This document shows, one piece after another, positions 13,753 through 26,824 of a stretch of 64,000 bases of DNA. Position numbers and translations under genes: made by a program. This DNA comes from Glandiceps talaboti (taxonomy: Eukaryota; Hemichordata; Enteropneusta; Spengelidae). The stretch covers positions 24,084,330-24,148,329 of the forward strand of contig NC_135564.1 in assembly GCF_964340395.1 (NCBI RefSeq), given 5' to 3'. The notes under the pieces are model-generated. The model saw only the letters and a program-made list of their open reading frames with translations, ran no database searches and was not told the DNA's origin. Positions within the stretch are counted from its first letter, which is position 1; the number at the start of each line of letters is the position of its first letter.

Positions 13753-16700
13753 AACTAAGTCGTAAATCATAACTAAGTCCTAAAGCATATCTAAGTCCTA
13801 AATCATACGTAAGTCCTAAATCATGCCTAAGTCCTAAGTAATAACTTAAGTCCTAAATCATACCTAAGTCCTAAAGCATAACCTAAGTCCTAAATCATAA
13901 CATAAGTCCTAAATCATACTTAAGTCCTAAATCATAATCTAAGTCCTAAATCTTTAGCTAAGTCTTAAATCATAACCTAAGTCCTAAATCATAACCTAAG
14001 TCCTAAAGCATACCTAAGTCTTAAAGCATACCTAAGTCCTAATCATAACCTAAGTCCTAAATCATAACCTAAGTCCTACATCATAACTAAGTCCTAAATC
14101 ATAACTAAGTCCTAAAGCATATCTAAGTCCTAAATCATAACCTAAGTCCTAAATCATAACATCAGTCCTAAATCATACTTAAGTCCTAAATCATAATCTA
14201 AGTCCTAAATCTTTAGCTAAGTCCTAAATCATACGTAAGTCCTAAATCATAACCTAAGTCCTAAAGCATACCTAAGTCTTAAAGCATACCTAAGCCCTAA
14301 TCATAACCTAAGTCCTAAATCATAACATAAGTCCTAAATCATAACTAAGTCCTAAAGCATATCTAAGTCCTAAATCATACGTAAGTCCTAAATCATGCCT
14401 AAGTCCTAAGTAATAACCTAAGTCTTAAATCATACCTAAGTCCTAAATCATAACCTAAGTCCTAAAGCATAACCTAAGTCCTAAATCATACTTAAGTCCT
14501 AAATCATAATCTAAGTCCTAAATCTTTAGCTAAGTCCTAAATCATACGTAAGTCCTAAATCATAACCTAAGTCCTAAATCATAACCTAAGTCCTAAAGTA
14601 TAACCTAAGTCCTAAAGCATAACCTAAGTCCTAAAGCATAACCTAAGTCCTAAAGCATAACCTAAGTCATAAAGCATAACCTAAGTCCTAAATCATAATC
14701 TAATTCCTAAATCATACCTAAGTCCTAAAGTATATCTAAGTCCTAAAGCATACCTAAGTCCTAAATCATACCTAAGTCCTAAAGCATACCTAAGTCTTAA
14801 AGCATACCTAAGTCCTAAATCATAACCTAAGTCCTAAATCATAACTAAGTCCTAAATCATAACTAAGTCCTAAAGCATATCTAAGTCCTAAATCATACGT
14901 AAGTCCTAAATCATGCCTAAGTCCTAAGTAATAACCTAAGTCCTAAATCATACCTAAGTCCTAAAGCATAACCTAAGTCCTAAATCATAACATAAGTCCT
15001 AAATCATACTTAAGTCCTAAATCATAATCTAAGTCCTAAATCTTTAGCTAAGTCTTAAATCATACGTAAGTCCTAAATCATAACCTAAGTCCTAAAGCAT
15101 ACCTAAGTCTTAAAGCATACCTAAGTCCTAATCATAACCTAAGTCCTAAATCATAACCTAAGTCCTAAATCATACCTAAGTCCTAAATCATAACTAAGTC
15201 CTAAAGCATATCTAAGTCCTAAATCATACCTAAGTCCTAAAGCATAACCTAAGTCCTAAATCATAACCTAAGTCCTAAATCATAACATAAGTCCTAAATC
15301 ATAATGTAATTCCTAAATCTTTAGCTAAGTCCTAAATCATAACATAAGTCCTAAATCATACTTAAGTCCTAAATCATAATCTAAGTCCTAAATCTTTAGC
15401 TAAGTCCTAAATCATACGTAAGTCCTAAATCATAACCTAAGTCTTAAAGCATACCTAAGTCCTAATCATAACCTAAGTCCTAAATCATAACCTAAGTCCT
15501 AAATCATAACTAAGTCGTAAATCATAACTAAGTCCTAAAGCATATCTAAGTCCTAAATCATACGTAAGTCCTAAATCATGCCTAAGTCCTAAGTAATAAC
15601 CTAAGTCCTAAATCATACCTAAGTCCTAAAGCATAACCTAAGTCCTAAATCATAACATAAGTCCTAAATCATACTTAAGTCCTAAATCATAATCTAAGTC
15701 CTAAATATTTAGCTAAGTCTTAAATCATAACCTAAGTCCTAAATCATAACCTAAGTCCTAAAGCATACCTAAGTCTTAAAGCATGCTTAAGTCCTAATCA
15801 TAACCTAAGTCCTAAATCATAACCTAAGTCCTAAATCATAACTAAGTCCTAAAGCATATCTAAGTCCTAAATCATAACTAAGTCCTAAAGCATATCTAAG
15901 TCCTAAATCATACCTAAGTCCTAAAGCATAACCTAAGTCCTCAATCATAACCTAAGTCCTAAATCATAACATAAGTCCTAAATCATTATGTAATTCCTAA
16001 ATCTTTAGCTAAGTCCTAAATCATACCTAAGTCCTAAATCATACCTAAGTCCTAAAGCATAACCTAAGTCCTAAATCATAACCTAAGTCCTAAATCATAA
16101 CCTAAGTCCTAAAGCATAACCTAAGTCCTAAAGCATAACCTAAGTCCTAAAGCATACCTAAGTCTTAAAGCATACCTAAGTCCTAATCATAACCTAAGTC
16201 CTAAATCATAACCTAAGTCCTAAATCATAACTAAGTCCTAAATCATAACTAAGTCCTAAAGCATATCTAAGTCCTAAATCATAACCTAAGTCCTAAATCA
16301 TAACATAAGTCCTAAATCATAATCTAATTCCTAAATCATACCTAAGTCCTAAAGCATACCTAAGTCTTAAAGCATACCTAAGTCCTAATCATAACCTAAG
16401 TCCTAAAGCATAACCTAAGTCCTAAAGCATAACCTAAGTCATAAAGCATAACCTAAGTCCTAAATCATAATCTAATTCCTAAATCATACCTAAGTCCTAA
16501 AGTATATCTAAGTCCTAAAGCATACCTAAGTCCTAAATCATACCTAAGTCCTAAAGCATACCTAAGTCTTAAAGCATACCTAAGTCCTAAATCATAACCT
16601 AAGTCCTAAATCATAACTAAGTCCTAAATCATAACTAAGTCCTAAAGCATATCTAAGTCCTAAATCATACGTAAGTCCTAAATCATGCCTAAGTCCTAAG

Positions 16701-19700
16701 TAATAACCTAAGTCCTAAATCATACCTAAGTCCTAAAGCATAACCTAAGTCCTAAATCATAACATAAGTCCTAAATCATACTTAAGTCCTAAATCATAAT
16801 CTAAGTCCTAAATCTTTAGCTAAGTCTTAAATCATACGTAAGTCCTAAATCATAACCTAAGTCCTAAAGCATACCTAAGTCTTAAAGCATACCTAAGTCC
16901 TAATCATAACCTAAGTCCTAAATCATAACCTAAGTCCTAAATCATAACTAAGTCCTAAATCATAACTAAGTCCTAAAGCATATCTAAGTCCTAAATCATA
17001 CCTAAGTCCTAAAGCATAACCTAAGTCCTAAATCATAACCTAAGTCCTAAATCATAACATAAGTCCTAAATCATAATGTAATTCCTAAATCTTTAGCTAA
17101 GTCCTAAATCATAACATAAGTCCTAAATCATACCTAAGTCCTAAAGCATAACCTAAGTCCTAAATCATAACCTAAGTCCTAAATCATAACATAAGTCCTA
17201 AATCATAATGTAATTCCTAAATCTTTAGCTAAGTCCTAAATCATAACATAAGTCCTAAATCATACTTAAGTCCTAAATCATAATCTAAGTCCTAAATCTT
17301 TAGCTAAGTCCTAAATCATACGTAAGTCCTAAATCATAACCTAAGTCTTAAAGCATACCTAAGTCCTAATCATAACCTAAGTCCTAAATCATACCTAAGT
17401 CCTAAAGCATAACCTAAGTCCTAAATCATAACATAAGTCCTAAATCATACTTAAGTCCTAAATCATAATCTAAGTCCTAAATATTTAGCTAAGTCTTAAA
17501 TCATAACCTAAGTCCTAAATCATAACCTAAGTCCTAAAGCATACCTAAGTCTTAAAGCATACTTAAGTCCTAATCATAACCTAAGTCCTAAATCATAACC
17601 TAAGTCCTAAATCATAACTAAGTCCTAAATCATAACTAAGTCCTAAAGCATATCTAAGTCCTAAATCATACCTAAGTCCTAAAGCATAACCTAAGTCCTC
17701 AATCATAACCTAAGTCCTAAATCATAACATAAGTCCTAAATCATAATGTAATTCCTAAATCTTTAGCTAAGTCCTAAATCATACCTAAGTCCTAAATCAT
17801 ACCTAAGTCCTAAAGCATAACCTAAGTCCTAAATCATAACCTAAGTCATAAATCATACCTAAGTCTTAAAGCATACCTAAGTCCTAATCATAACCTAAGT
17901 CCTAAAGCATAACCTAAGTCCTAAATCATAACCTAAGTCCTAAATCATAACATCAGTCCTAAATCATACTTAAGTCCTAAATCATAATCTAAGTCCTAAA
18001 TCTTTAGCTAAGTCCTAAATCATACGTAAGTCCTAAATCATAACCTAAGTCCTAAAGCATACCTAAGTCTTAAAGCATACCTAAGTCCTAATCATAACCT
18101 AAGTCCTAAATCATAACCTAAGTCCTAAATCATAACTAAGTCCTAAAGCATATCTAAGTCCTAAATCATACGTAAGTCCTAAATCATGCCTAAGTCCTAA
18201 GTAATAACCTAAGTCTTAAATCATACCTAAGTCCTAAATCATAACCTAAGTCCTAAAGCATAACCTAAGTCCTAAATCATACTTAAGTCCTAAATCATAA
18301 TCTAAGTCCTAAATCTTTAGCTAAGTCCTAAATCATACGTAAGTCCTAAATCATAACCTAAGTCCTAAATCATAACCTAAGTCCTAAAGTATAACCTAAG
18401 TCCTAAAGCATAACCTAAGTCCTAAAGCATAACCTAAGTCCTAAAGCATAACCTAAGTCATAAAGCATAACCTAAGTCCTAAATCATAATCTAATTCCTA
18501 AATCATACCTAAGTCCTAAAGTATATCTAAGTCCTAAAGCATACCTAAGTCCTAAATCATACCTAAGTCCTAAAGCATACCTAAGGCTTAAAGCATACCT
18601 AAGTCCTAAATCATAACCTAAGTCCTAAATCATAACTAAGTCCTAAATCATAACTAAGTCCTAAAGCATATCTAAGTCCTAAATCATGCCTAAGTCCTAA
18701 GTAATAACCTAAGTCCTAAATCATACCTAAGTCCTAAAGCATAACCTAAGTCCTAAATCATAATATAAGTCCTAAATCATACTTAAGTCCTAAATCATAA
18801 TATAAGTCCTAAATCTTTAGCTAAGTCTTAAATCATACGTAAGTCCTAAATCATAACCTAAGTCCTAAAGCATACCTAAGTCTTAAAGCATACCTAAGTC
18901 CTAATCATAACCTAAGTCCTAAATCATAACCTAAGTCCTAAATCATAACTAAGTCCTAAATCATAACTAAGTCCTAAAGCATATCTAAGTCCTAAATCAT
19001 ACCTAAGTCCTAAAGCATAACCTAAGTCCTAAATCATACCTAAGTCCTAAAGCATAACATAAGTCCTAAATCATAATGTAATTCCTAAATCTTTAGCTAA
19101 GTCCTAAATCATAACCTAAGTCCTAAATCATACTTAAGTCCTAAATCATAATCTAAGTCCTAAATCTTTAGCTAAGTCCTAAATCATACGTAAGTCCTAA
19201 ATCATAACCTAAGTCTTAAAGCATACCTAAGTCCTAATCATAACCTAAGTCCTAAATCATAACCTAAGTCCTAAATCATAACTAAGTCGTAAATCATAAC
19301 TAAGTCCTAAAGCATATCTAAGTCCTAAATCATACGTAAGTCCTAAATCATGCCTAAGTCCTAAGTAATAACTTAAGTCCTAAATCATACCTAAGTCCTA
19401 AAGCATAACCTAAGTCCTAAATCATAACATAAGTCCTAAATCATACTTAAGTCCTAAATCATAATCTAAGTCCTAAATCTTTAGCTAAGTCTTAAATCAT
19501 AACCTAAGTCCTAAATCATAACCTAAGTCCTAAAGCATACCTAAGTCTTAAAGCATACCTAAGTCCTAATCATAACCTAAGTCCTAAATCATAACCTAAG
19601 TCCTACATCATAACTAAGTCCTAAATCATAACTAAGTCCTAAAGCATATCTAAGTCCTAAATCATAACCTAAGTCCTAAATCATAACATCAGTCCTAAAT

Positions 19701-22700
19701 CATACTTAAGTCCTAAATCATAATCTAAGTCCTAAATCTTTAGCTAAGTCCTAAATCATACGTAAGTCCTAAATCATAACCTAAGTCCTAAAGCATACCT
19801 AAGTCTTAAAGCATACCTAAGCCCTAATCATAACCTAAGTCCTAAATCATAACATAAGTCCTAAATCATAACTAAGTCCTAAAGCATATCTAAGTCCTAA
19901 ATCATACGTAAGTCCTAAATCATGCCTAAGTCCTAAGTAATAACCTAAGTCTTAAATCATACCTAAGTCCTAAATCATAACCTAAGTCCTAAAGCATAAC
20001 CTAAGTCCTAAATCATACTTAAGTCCTAAATCATAATCTAAGTCCTAAATCTTTAGCTAAGTCCTAAATCATACGTAAGTCCTAAATCATAACCTAAGTC
20101 CTAAATCATAACCTAAGTCCTAAAGTATAACCTAAGTCCTAAAGCATAACCTAAGTCCTAAAGCATAACCTAAGTCCTAAAGCATAACCTAAGTCATAAA
20201 GCATAACCTAAGTCCTAAATCATAATCTAATTCCTAAATCATACCTAAGTCCTAAAGTATATCTAAGTCCTAAAGCATACCTAAGTCCTAAATCATACCT
20301 AAGTCCTAAAGCATACCTAAGTCTTAAAGCATACCTAAGTCCTAAATCATAACCTAAGTCCTAAATCATAACTAAGTCCTAAATCATAACTAAGTCCTAA
20401 AGCATATCTAAGTCCTAAATCATACGTAAGTCCTAAATCATGCCTAAGTCCTAAGTAATAACCTAAGTCCTAAATCATACCTAAGTCCTAAAGCATAACC
20501 TAAGTCCTAAATCATAACATAAGTCCTAAATCATACTTAAGTCCTAAATCATAATCTAAGTCCTAAATCTTTAGCTAAGTCTTAAATCATACGTAAGTCC
20601 TAAATCATAACCTAAGTCCTAAAGCATACCTAAGTCTTAAAGCATACCTAAGTCCTAATCATAACCTAAGTCCTAAATCATAACCTAAGTCCTAAATCAT
20701 AACTAAGTCCTAAATCATAACTAAGTCCTAAAGCATATCTAAGTCCTAAATCATACCTAAGTCCTAAAGCATAACCTAAGTCCTAAATCATAACCTAAGT
20801 CCTAAATCATAACATAAGTCCTAAATCATAATGTAATTCCTAAATCTTTAGCTAAGTCCTAAATCATAACATAAGTCCTAAATCATACTTAAGTCCTAAA
20901 TCATAATCTAAGTCCTAAATCTTTAGCTAAGTCCTAAATCATACGTAAGTCCTAAATCATAACCTAAGTCTTAAAGCATACCTAAGTCCTAATCATAACC
21001 TAAGTCCTAAATCATAACCTAAGTCCTAAATCATAACTAAGTCGTAAATCATAACTAAGTCCTAAAGCATATCTAAGTCCTAAATCATACGTAAGTCCTA
21101 AATCATGCCTAAGTCCTAAGTAATAACCTAAGTCCTAAATCATACCTAAGTCCTAAAGCATAACCTAAGTCCTAAATCATAACATAAGTCCTAAATCATA
21201 CTTAAGTCCTAAATCATAATCTAAGTCCTAAATATTTAGCTAAGTCTTAAATCATAACCTAAGTCCTAAATCATAACCTAAGTCCTAAAGCATACCTAAG
21301 TCTTAAAGCATGCTTAAGTCCTAATCATAACCTAAGTCCTAAATCATAACCTAAGTCCTAAATCATAACTAAGTCCTAAAGCATATCTAAGTCCTAAATC
21401 ATAACTAAGTCCTAAAGCATATCTAAGTCCTAAATCATACCTAAGTCCTAAAGCATAACCTAAGTCCTCAATCATAACCTAAGTCCTAAATCATAACATA
21501 AGTCCTAAATCATTATGTAATTCCTAAATCTTTAGCTAAGTCCTAAATCATACCTAAGTCCTAAATCATACCTAAGTCCTAAAGCATAACCTAAGTCCTA
21601 AATCATAACCTAAGTCCTAAATCATAACCTAAGTCCTAAAGCATAACCTAAGTCCTAAAGCATAACCTAAGTCCTAAAGCATACCTAAGTCTTAAAGCAT
21701 ACCTAAGTCCTAATCATAACCTAAGTCCTAAATCATAACCTAAGTCCTAAATCATAACTAAGTCCTAAATCATAACTAAGTCCTAAAGCATATCTAAGTC
21801 CTAAATCATAACCTAAGTCCTAAATCATAACATAAGTCCTAAATCATAATCTAATTCCTAAATCATACCTAAGTCCTAAAGCATACCTAAGTCTTAAAGC
21901 ATACCTAAGTCCTAATCATAACCTAAGTCCTAAAGCATAACCTAAGTCCTAAAGCATAACCTAAGTCATAAAGCATAACCTAAGTCCTAAATCATAATCT
22001 AATTCCTAAATCATACCTAAGTCCTAAAGTATATCTAAGTCCTAAAGCATACCTAAGTCCTAAATCATACCTAAGTCCTAAAGCATACCTAAGTCTTAAA
22101 GCATACCTAAGTCCTAAATCATAACCTAAGTCCTAAATCATAACTAAGTCCTAAATCATAACTAAGTCCTAAAGCATATCTAAGTCCTAAATCATACGTA
22201 AGTCCTAAATCATGCCTAAGTCCTAAGTAATAACCTAAGTCCTAAATCATACCTAAGTCCTAAAGCATAACCTAAGTCCTAAATCATAACATAAGTCCTA
22301 AATCATACTTAAGTCCTAAATCATAATCTAAGTCCTAAATCTTTAGCTAAGTCTTAAATCATACGTAAGTCCTAAATCATAACCTAAGTCCTAAAGCATA
22401 CCTAAGTCTTAAAGCATACCTAAGTCCTAATCATAACCTAAGTCCTAAATCATAACCTAAGTCCTAAATCATAACTAAGTCCTAAATCATAACTAAGTCC
22501 TAAAGCATATCTAAGTCCTAAATCATACCTAAGTCCTAAAGCATAACCTAAGTCCTAAATCATAACCTAAGTCCTAAATCATAACATAAGTCCTAAATCA
22601 TAATGTAATTCCTAAATCTTTAGCTAAGTCCTAAATCATAACATAAGTCCTAAATCATACCTAAGTCCTAAAGCATAACCTAAGTCCTAAATCATAACCT

Positions 22701-23374
22701 AAGTCCTAAATCATAACATAAGTCCTAAATCATAATGTAATTCCTAAATCTTTAGCTAAGTCCTAAATCATAACATAAGTCCTAAATCATACTTAAGTCC
22801 TAAATCATAATCTAAGTCCTAAATCTTTAGCTAAGTCCTAAATCATACGTAAGTCCTAAATCATAACCTAAGTCTTAAAGCATACCTAAGTCCTAATCAT
22901 AACCTAAGTCCTAAATCATACCTAAGTCCTAAAGCATAACCTAAGTCCTAAATCATAACATAAGTCCTAAATCATACTTAAGTCCTAAATCATAATCTAA
23001 GTCCTAAATATTTAGCTAAGTCTTAAATCATAACCTAAGTCCTAAATCATAACCTAAGTCCTAAAGCATACCTAAGTCTTAAAGCATACTTAAGTCCTAA
23101 TCATAACCTAAGTCCTAAATCATAACCTAAGTCCTAAATCATAACTAAGTCCTAAATCATAACTAAGTCCTAAAGCATATCTAAGTCCTAAATCATACCT
23201 AAGTCCTAAAGCATAACCTAAGTCCTCAATCATAACCTAAGTCCTAAATCATAACATAAGTCCTAAATCATAATGTAATTCCTAAATCTTTAGCTAAGTC
23301 CTAAATCATACCTAAGTCCTAAATCATACCTAAGTCCTAAAGCATAACCTAAGTCCTAAATCATAACCTAAGTC
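12321..23374 (+). repeat. 5,527 bp tandem duplication in copy A
   Basis: First copy 12,321-17,847; second copy 17,848-23,374. The junction falls after CCTAAGTC: the second copy starts with ATAAATCATACCTAAG, as at 12,321, whereas the base unit (copy B near 37,750) continues with CTAAATCATAACC. Marker pairs at 5,527: AAGGCTT 13,056/18,583; AAATATTT 15,703/21,230 and 17,479/23,006. Reading the two halves side by side I found one substitution, C at 15,175 against A at 20,702, so they are very nearly identical. The left breakpoint lies inside the second copy of the 1,904 bp duplication, which makes this event younger still. Confidence 0.87.
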
Positions 23375-23436
23375 CTAAATCATAACCTAAGTCCTAAAGC
23401 ATAACCTAAGTCCTAAAGCATAACCTAAGTCCTAAA

Positions 23437-24100
23437 GCATAACCTAAGTCCTAAAGCATACCTAAGTCTTAAAGCATACCTAAGTCCTAATCATAACCTA
23501 AGTCCTAAATCATAACCTAAGTCCTAAATCATAACTAAGTCCTAAATCATAACTAAGTCCTAAAGCATATCTAAGTCCTAAATCATAACCTAAGTCCTAA
23601 ATCATAACATAAGTCCTAAATCATAATCTAATTCCTAAATCATACCTAAGTCCTAAAGCATACCTAAGTCTTAAAGCATACCTAAGTCCTAATCATAACC
23701 TAAGTCCTAAATCATAACCTAAGTCCTAAATCATAACCTAAGTCCTAAAGCATAACCTAAGTCCTAAAGCATAACCTAAGTCCTAAAGCATACCTAAGTC
23801 TTAAAGCATACCTAAGTCCTAATCATAACCTAAGTCCTAAATCATAACCTAAGTCCTAAATCATAACTAAGTCCTAAATCATAACTAAGTCCTAAAGCAT
23901 ATCTAAGTCCTAAATCATAACCTAAGTCCTAAATCATAACATAAGTCCTAAATCATAATCTAATTCCTAAATCATACCTAAGTCCTAAAGCATACCTAAG
24001 TCTTAAAGCATACCTAAGTCCTAATCATAACCTAAGTCCTAAATCATAACCTAAGTCCTAAATCATAACCTAAGTCCTAAAGCATAACCTAAGTCCTAAA
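23437..24100 (+). repeat. 332 bp tandem duplication in copy A
   Basis: First copy 23,437-23,768; second copy 23,769-24,100. After TAACCTAAGTCCTAAA, copy B (about 38,155) continues with TCATACTTAAG, while copy A jumps back to GCATAACC and repeats the preceding block. The TCATAATCTAATTCC marker occurs at 23,621 and 23,953. This is the smallest copy-specific duplication, about 18 monomers. Confidence 0.83.
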
Positions 24101-24430
24101 TCATACTTAAGTCCTAAATCATAACCTAAGTCCTAAATCATACTTAAGTCCTAAATCATAATCTAAGTCCTAAATCTTTAGCTAAGTCCTAAATCATACG
24201 TAAGTCCTAAATCATAACCTAAGTCCTAAATCATAACCTAAGTCCTAAAGTATAACCTAAGTCCTAAAGCATAACCTAAGTCCTAAAGCATAACCTAAGT
24301 CCTAAAGCATAACCTAAGTCCTAAATCATAATCTAATTCCTAAATCATACCTAAGTCCTAAAGCATATCTAAGTCCTAAATCATACGTAAGTCCTAAATC
24401 ATGCCTAAGACCTAAGTAATAACCTAAGTC

Positions 24431-24450
24431 CTAAATCATACCTAAGTCCT
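24431..24450 (+). other. Deletion point: 94 bp (five monomers) missing from copy A
   Basis: Copies B (about 38,500-38,600) and C (about 54,640-54,735) have five extra monomers here, including a distinctive TTCCTAAAATTTTAGC form. In copy A the monomer ending CTAAATCATA at 24,440 is joined directly to CCTAAGTCCTAAATCATAACC. The missing length counts to 94 bp, about five monomers, so register is kept. The AAAATTTTA form occurs nowhere else in A. A loss in A is simpler than a gain shared by B and C, though C and B could share ancestry. Confidence 0.75.
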
Positions 24451-26824
24451 AAATCATAACCTAAGTCCTAAAGCATAACCTAAGTCCTAAATCATACTTA
24501 AGTCCTAAATCATAATCTAAGTCCTAAATCTTTAGCTAAGTCCTAAATCATACGTAAGTCCTAAATCATAACCTAAGTCCTAAAGCATAACCTAAGTCTT
24601 AAAGCATACCTAAGTCCTAATCATAACCTAAGTCCTAAATCATAACCTAAGTCCTAAATCATAACTAAGTCCTAAATCATAACTAAGTCCTAAAGCATAT
24701 CTAAGTCCTAAATCATACGTAAGTCCTAAATCTAGCCTAAGTCCTAAGTAATAACCTAAGTCCTAAATCATGCCTAAGTCCTAAATCATAACCTAAGTCC
24801 TAAAGCATAACCTAAGTGCTAAATCATACTTAAGTCCTAAATCATAATCTAAGTCCTAAAACTTTAGCTAAGTCCTAAATCATACGTAAGTCCTAAATCA
24901 TAACCTAAGTCCTAAATCATAACCTAAGTCCTAAAGTATAACCTAAGTCCTAAATCATACCTAAGTCCTAAAGCATAACCTAAGTCCTAAATCATAACAT
25001 AAGTCCTAAATCATACTTAAGTCCTAAATCATAATCTAAGTCCTAAATCTTTAGCTAAGTCTTAAATCATATGTAAGTCCTAAATCATAACCTAAGTCCT
25101 AAAGCATACCTAAGTCTTAAAGCATACCTAAGTCCTAATCATAACCTAAGTCCTAAATCATAACCTAAGTCCTAAATCATAACTAAGTCCTAAAGCATAA
25201 CCTAAGTCCTAAATCATAACCTAAGTCCTAAAGTATAACCTAAGTCCTAAAGCATAACCTAAGTCCTAAAGCATAACCTAAGTCCTAAAGCATACCTAAG
25301 TCTTAAAGCATACCTAAGTCCTAAAGCATACCTAAGTCTTAAAGCATACCTAAGTCCTAATCATAACCTAAGTCCTAAATCATAACCTAAGTCCTAAATC
25401 ATAACTAAGAACTAAATCATAACTATGTCCTAAAGCATATCTAAGTCCTAAATCATACGTAAGTCCTAAATCATGCCTAAGTCCTAAGTAATAACCTAAG
25501 TCCTAAATCATACCTAAGTCCTAAAGCATAACCTAAGTCTTAAAGCATACCTAAGTCCTAATCATAACCTAAGTCCTAAAGCATAACCTAAGTCCTAAAT
25601 CATACTTAAGTCCTAAATCATAATCTAAGTCCTAAATCTTTAGCTAAGTCCTAAATCATACGTAAGTCCTAAATCATAACCTAAGTCCTAAAGCATACCT
25701 AAGTCTTAAAGCATACCTAAGTCCTAATCATAACCTAAGTCCTAAATCATAACCTAAGTCCTAAATCATAACTAAGTCCTAAACCATATCTAAGTCCTAA
25801 ATCATACGTAAGTCCTAAATCATGCCTAAGTCCTAAGTAATAACCTAAGTCCTAAATCATACCTAAGTCCTAAAGCATAACCTAAGTCCTAAATCATAAC
25901 CTAAGTCATAAAGCATAACCTAAGTCCTAAATCATAACTTAAGTCCTAAATCATAACATAAGTCCTAAATCATAATCTAATTCCTAAATCTTTAGCTAAG
26001 TCCTAAATCATACCTAAGTCCTAAATCATAACCTAAGTCCTAAAGCATAACCTAAGTCCTAAATCATACTTAAGTCCTAAATCATACGTAAGTCCTAAAT
26101 CATAACCTAAGTCCTAAATCATAACCTAAGTCCTAAAGTATAACCTAAGTCCTAAAGAATAACCTAAGTCCTAAAGCATAACCTAAGTCCTAAAGCATAA
26201 CCTAAGTCCTAAATCATAACATAAGTCCTAAATCATACTTAAGTCCTAAATCATAATCTAAGTCCTAAATCTTTAGCTAAGTCCTAAATCATACGTAAGT
26301 CCTAAATCATAACCTAAGTCCTAAAGCATACCTAAGTCTTAAAGCATACCTAAGTCCTAATCATAACCTAAGTCCTAAATCATAACCTAAGTCCTAAATC
26401 ATAACCTAAGTCCTAAAGTATAACCTAAGTCCTAAATCATACCTAAGTCCTAAAGCATAACCTAAGTCCTAAATCATAACATAAGTCCTAAATCATACTT
26501 AAGTCCTAAATCATAATCTAAGTCCTAAATCTTTAGCTAAGTCTTAAATCATATGTAAGTCCTAAATCATAACCTAAGTCCTAAAGCATACCTAAGTCTT
26601 AAAGCATACCTAAGTCCTAATCATAACCTAAGTCCTAAATCATAACCTAAGTCCTAAATCATAACTAAGTCCTAAAGCATAACCTAAGTCCTAAATCATA
26701 ACCTAAGTCCTAAAGTATAACCTAAGTCCTAAAGCATAACCTAAGTCCTAAAGCATAACCTAAGTCCTAAAGCATAACCTAAGTCCTAAATCATAACCTA
26801 AGTCCTAAATCATACTTAAGTCCT

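Larger units (their letters stand above)
4428..16339 (+). repeat. 5,004 bp tandem duplication in copy A
   Basis: First copy 4,428-9,431; second copy 9,432-16,339, the second enlarged by the nested 1,904 bp event. The junction lies in the shared string CCTAAATCAT just before 9,432. The sequence runs from an AATCTAATTCC monomer straight into CATGCCTAAG, which in the base unit belongs at 4,428. In copy B the same left flank continues instead into CATACCTAAGTCCTAAAGC, and that expected continuation reappears in A at about 16,340, closing the event. Marker pairs: AAGTGCT 4,470/9,474 and AAGGCTT 6,148/11,152. The copies look almost identical; a visible difference is GTCGT at about 8,645, where the later copy near 15,553 reads GTCCT. 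Confidence 0.87.
1..26824 (+). repeat. Higher-order unit copy A (expanded, 26,824 bp)
   Basis: Copy A starts arbitrarily at base 1, because the array begins before the window. It ends where the sequence of base 1 recurs at 26,825. Rare markers place it against copy B at a constant shift of 26,824: AAGTGCT at 307 and 27,131; AAGTGCT at 4,470 and 31,294; AAGGCTT at 6,148 and 32,972; AAATATTT at 8,795 and 35,619. After about 9,431 the collinearity is broken by extra material, all explained by tandem duplications inside A (5,004, 1,904, 5,527 and 332 bp) and one 94 bp loss near 24,440. Removing these leaves 14,151 bp, the same base unit as in B and C. It is nearly double the length of its neighbours. 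Confidence 0.9.
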
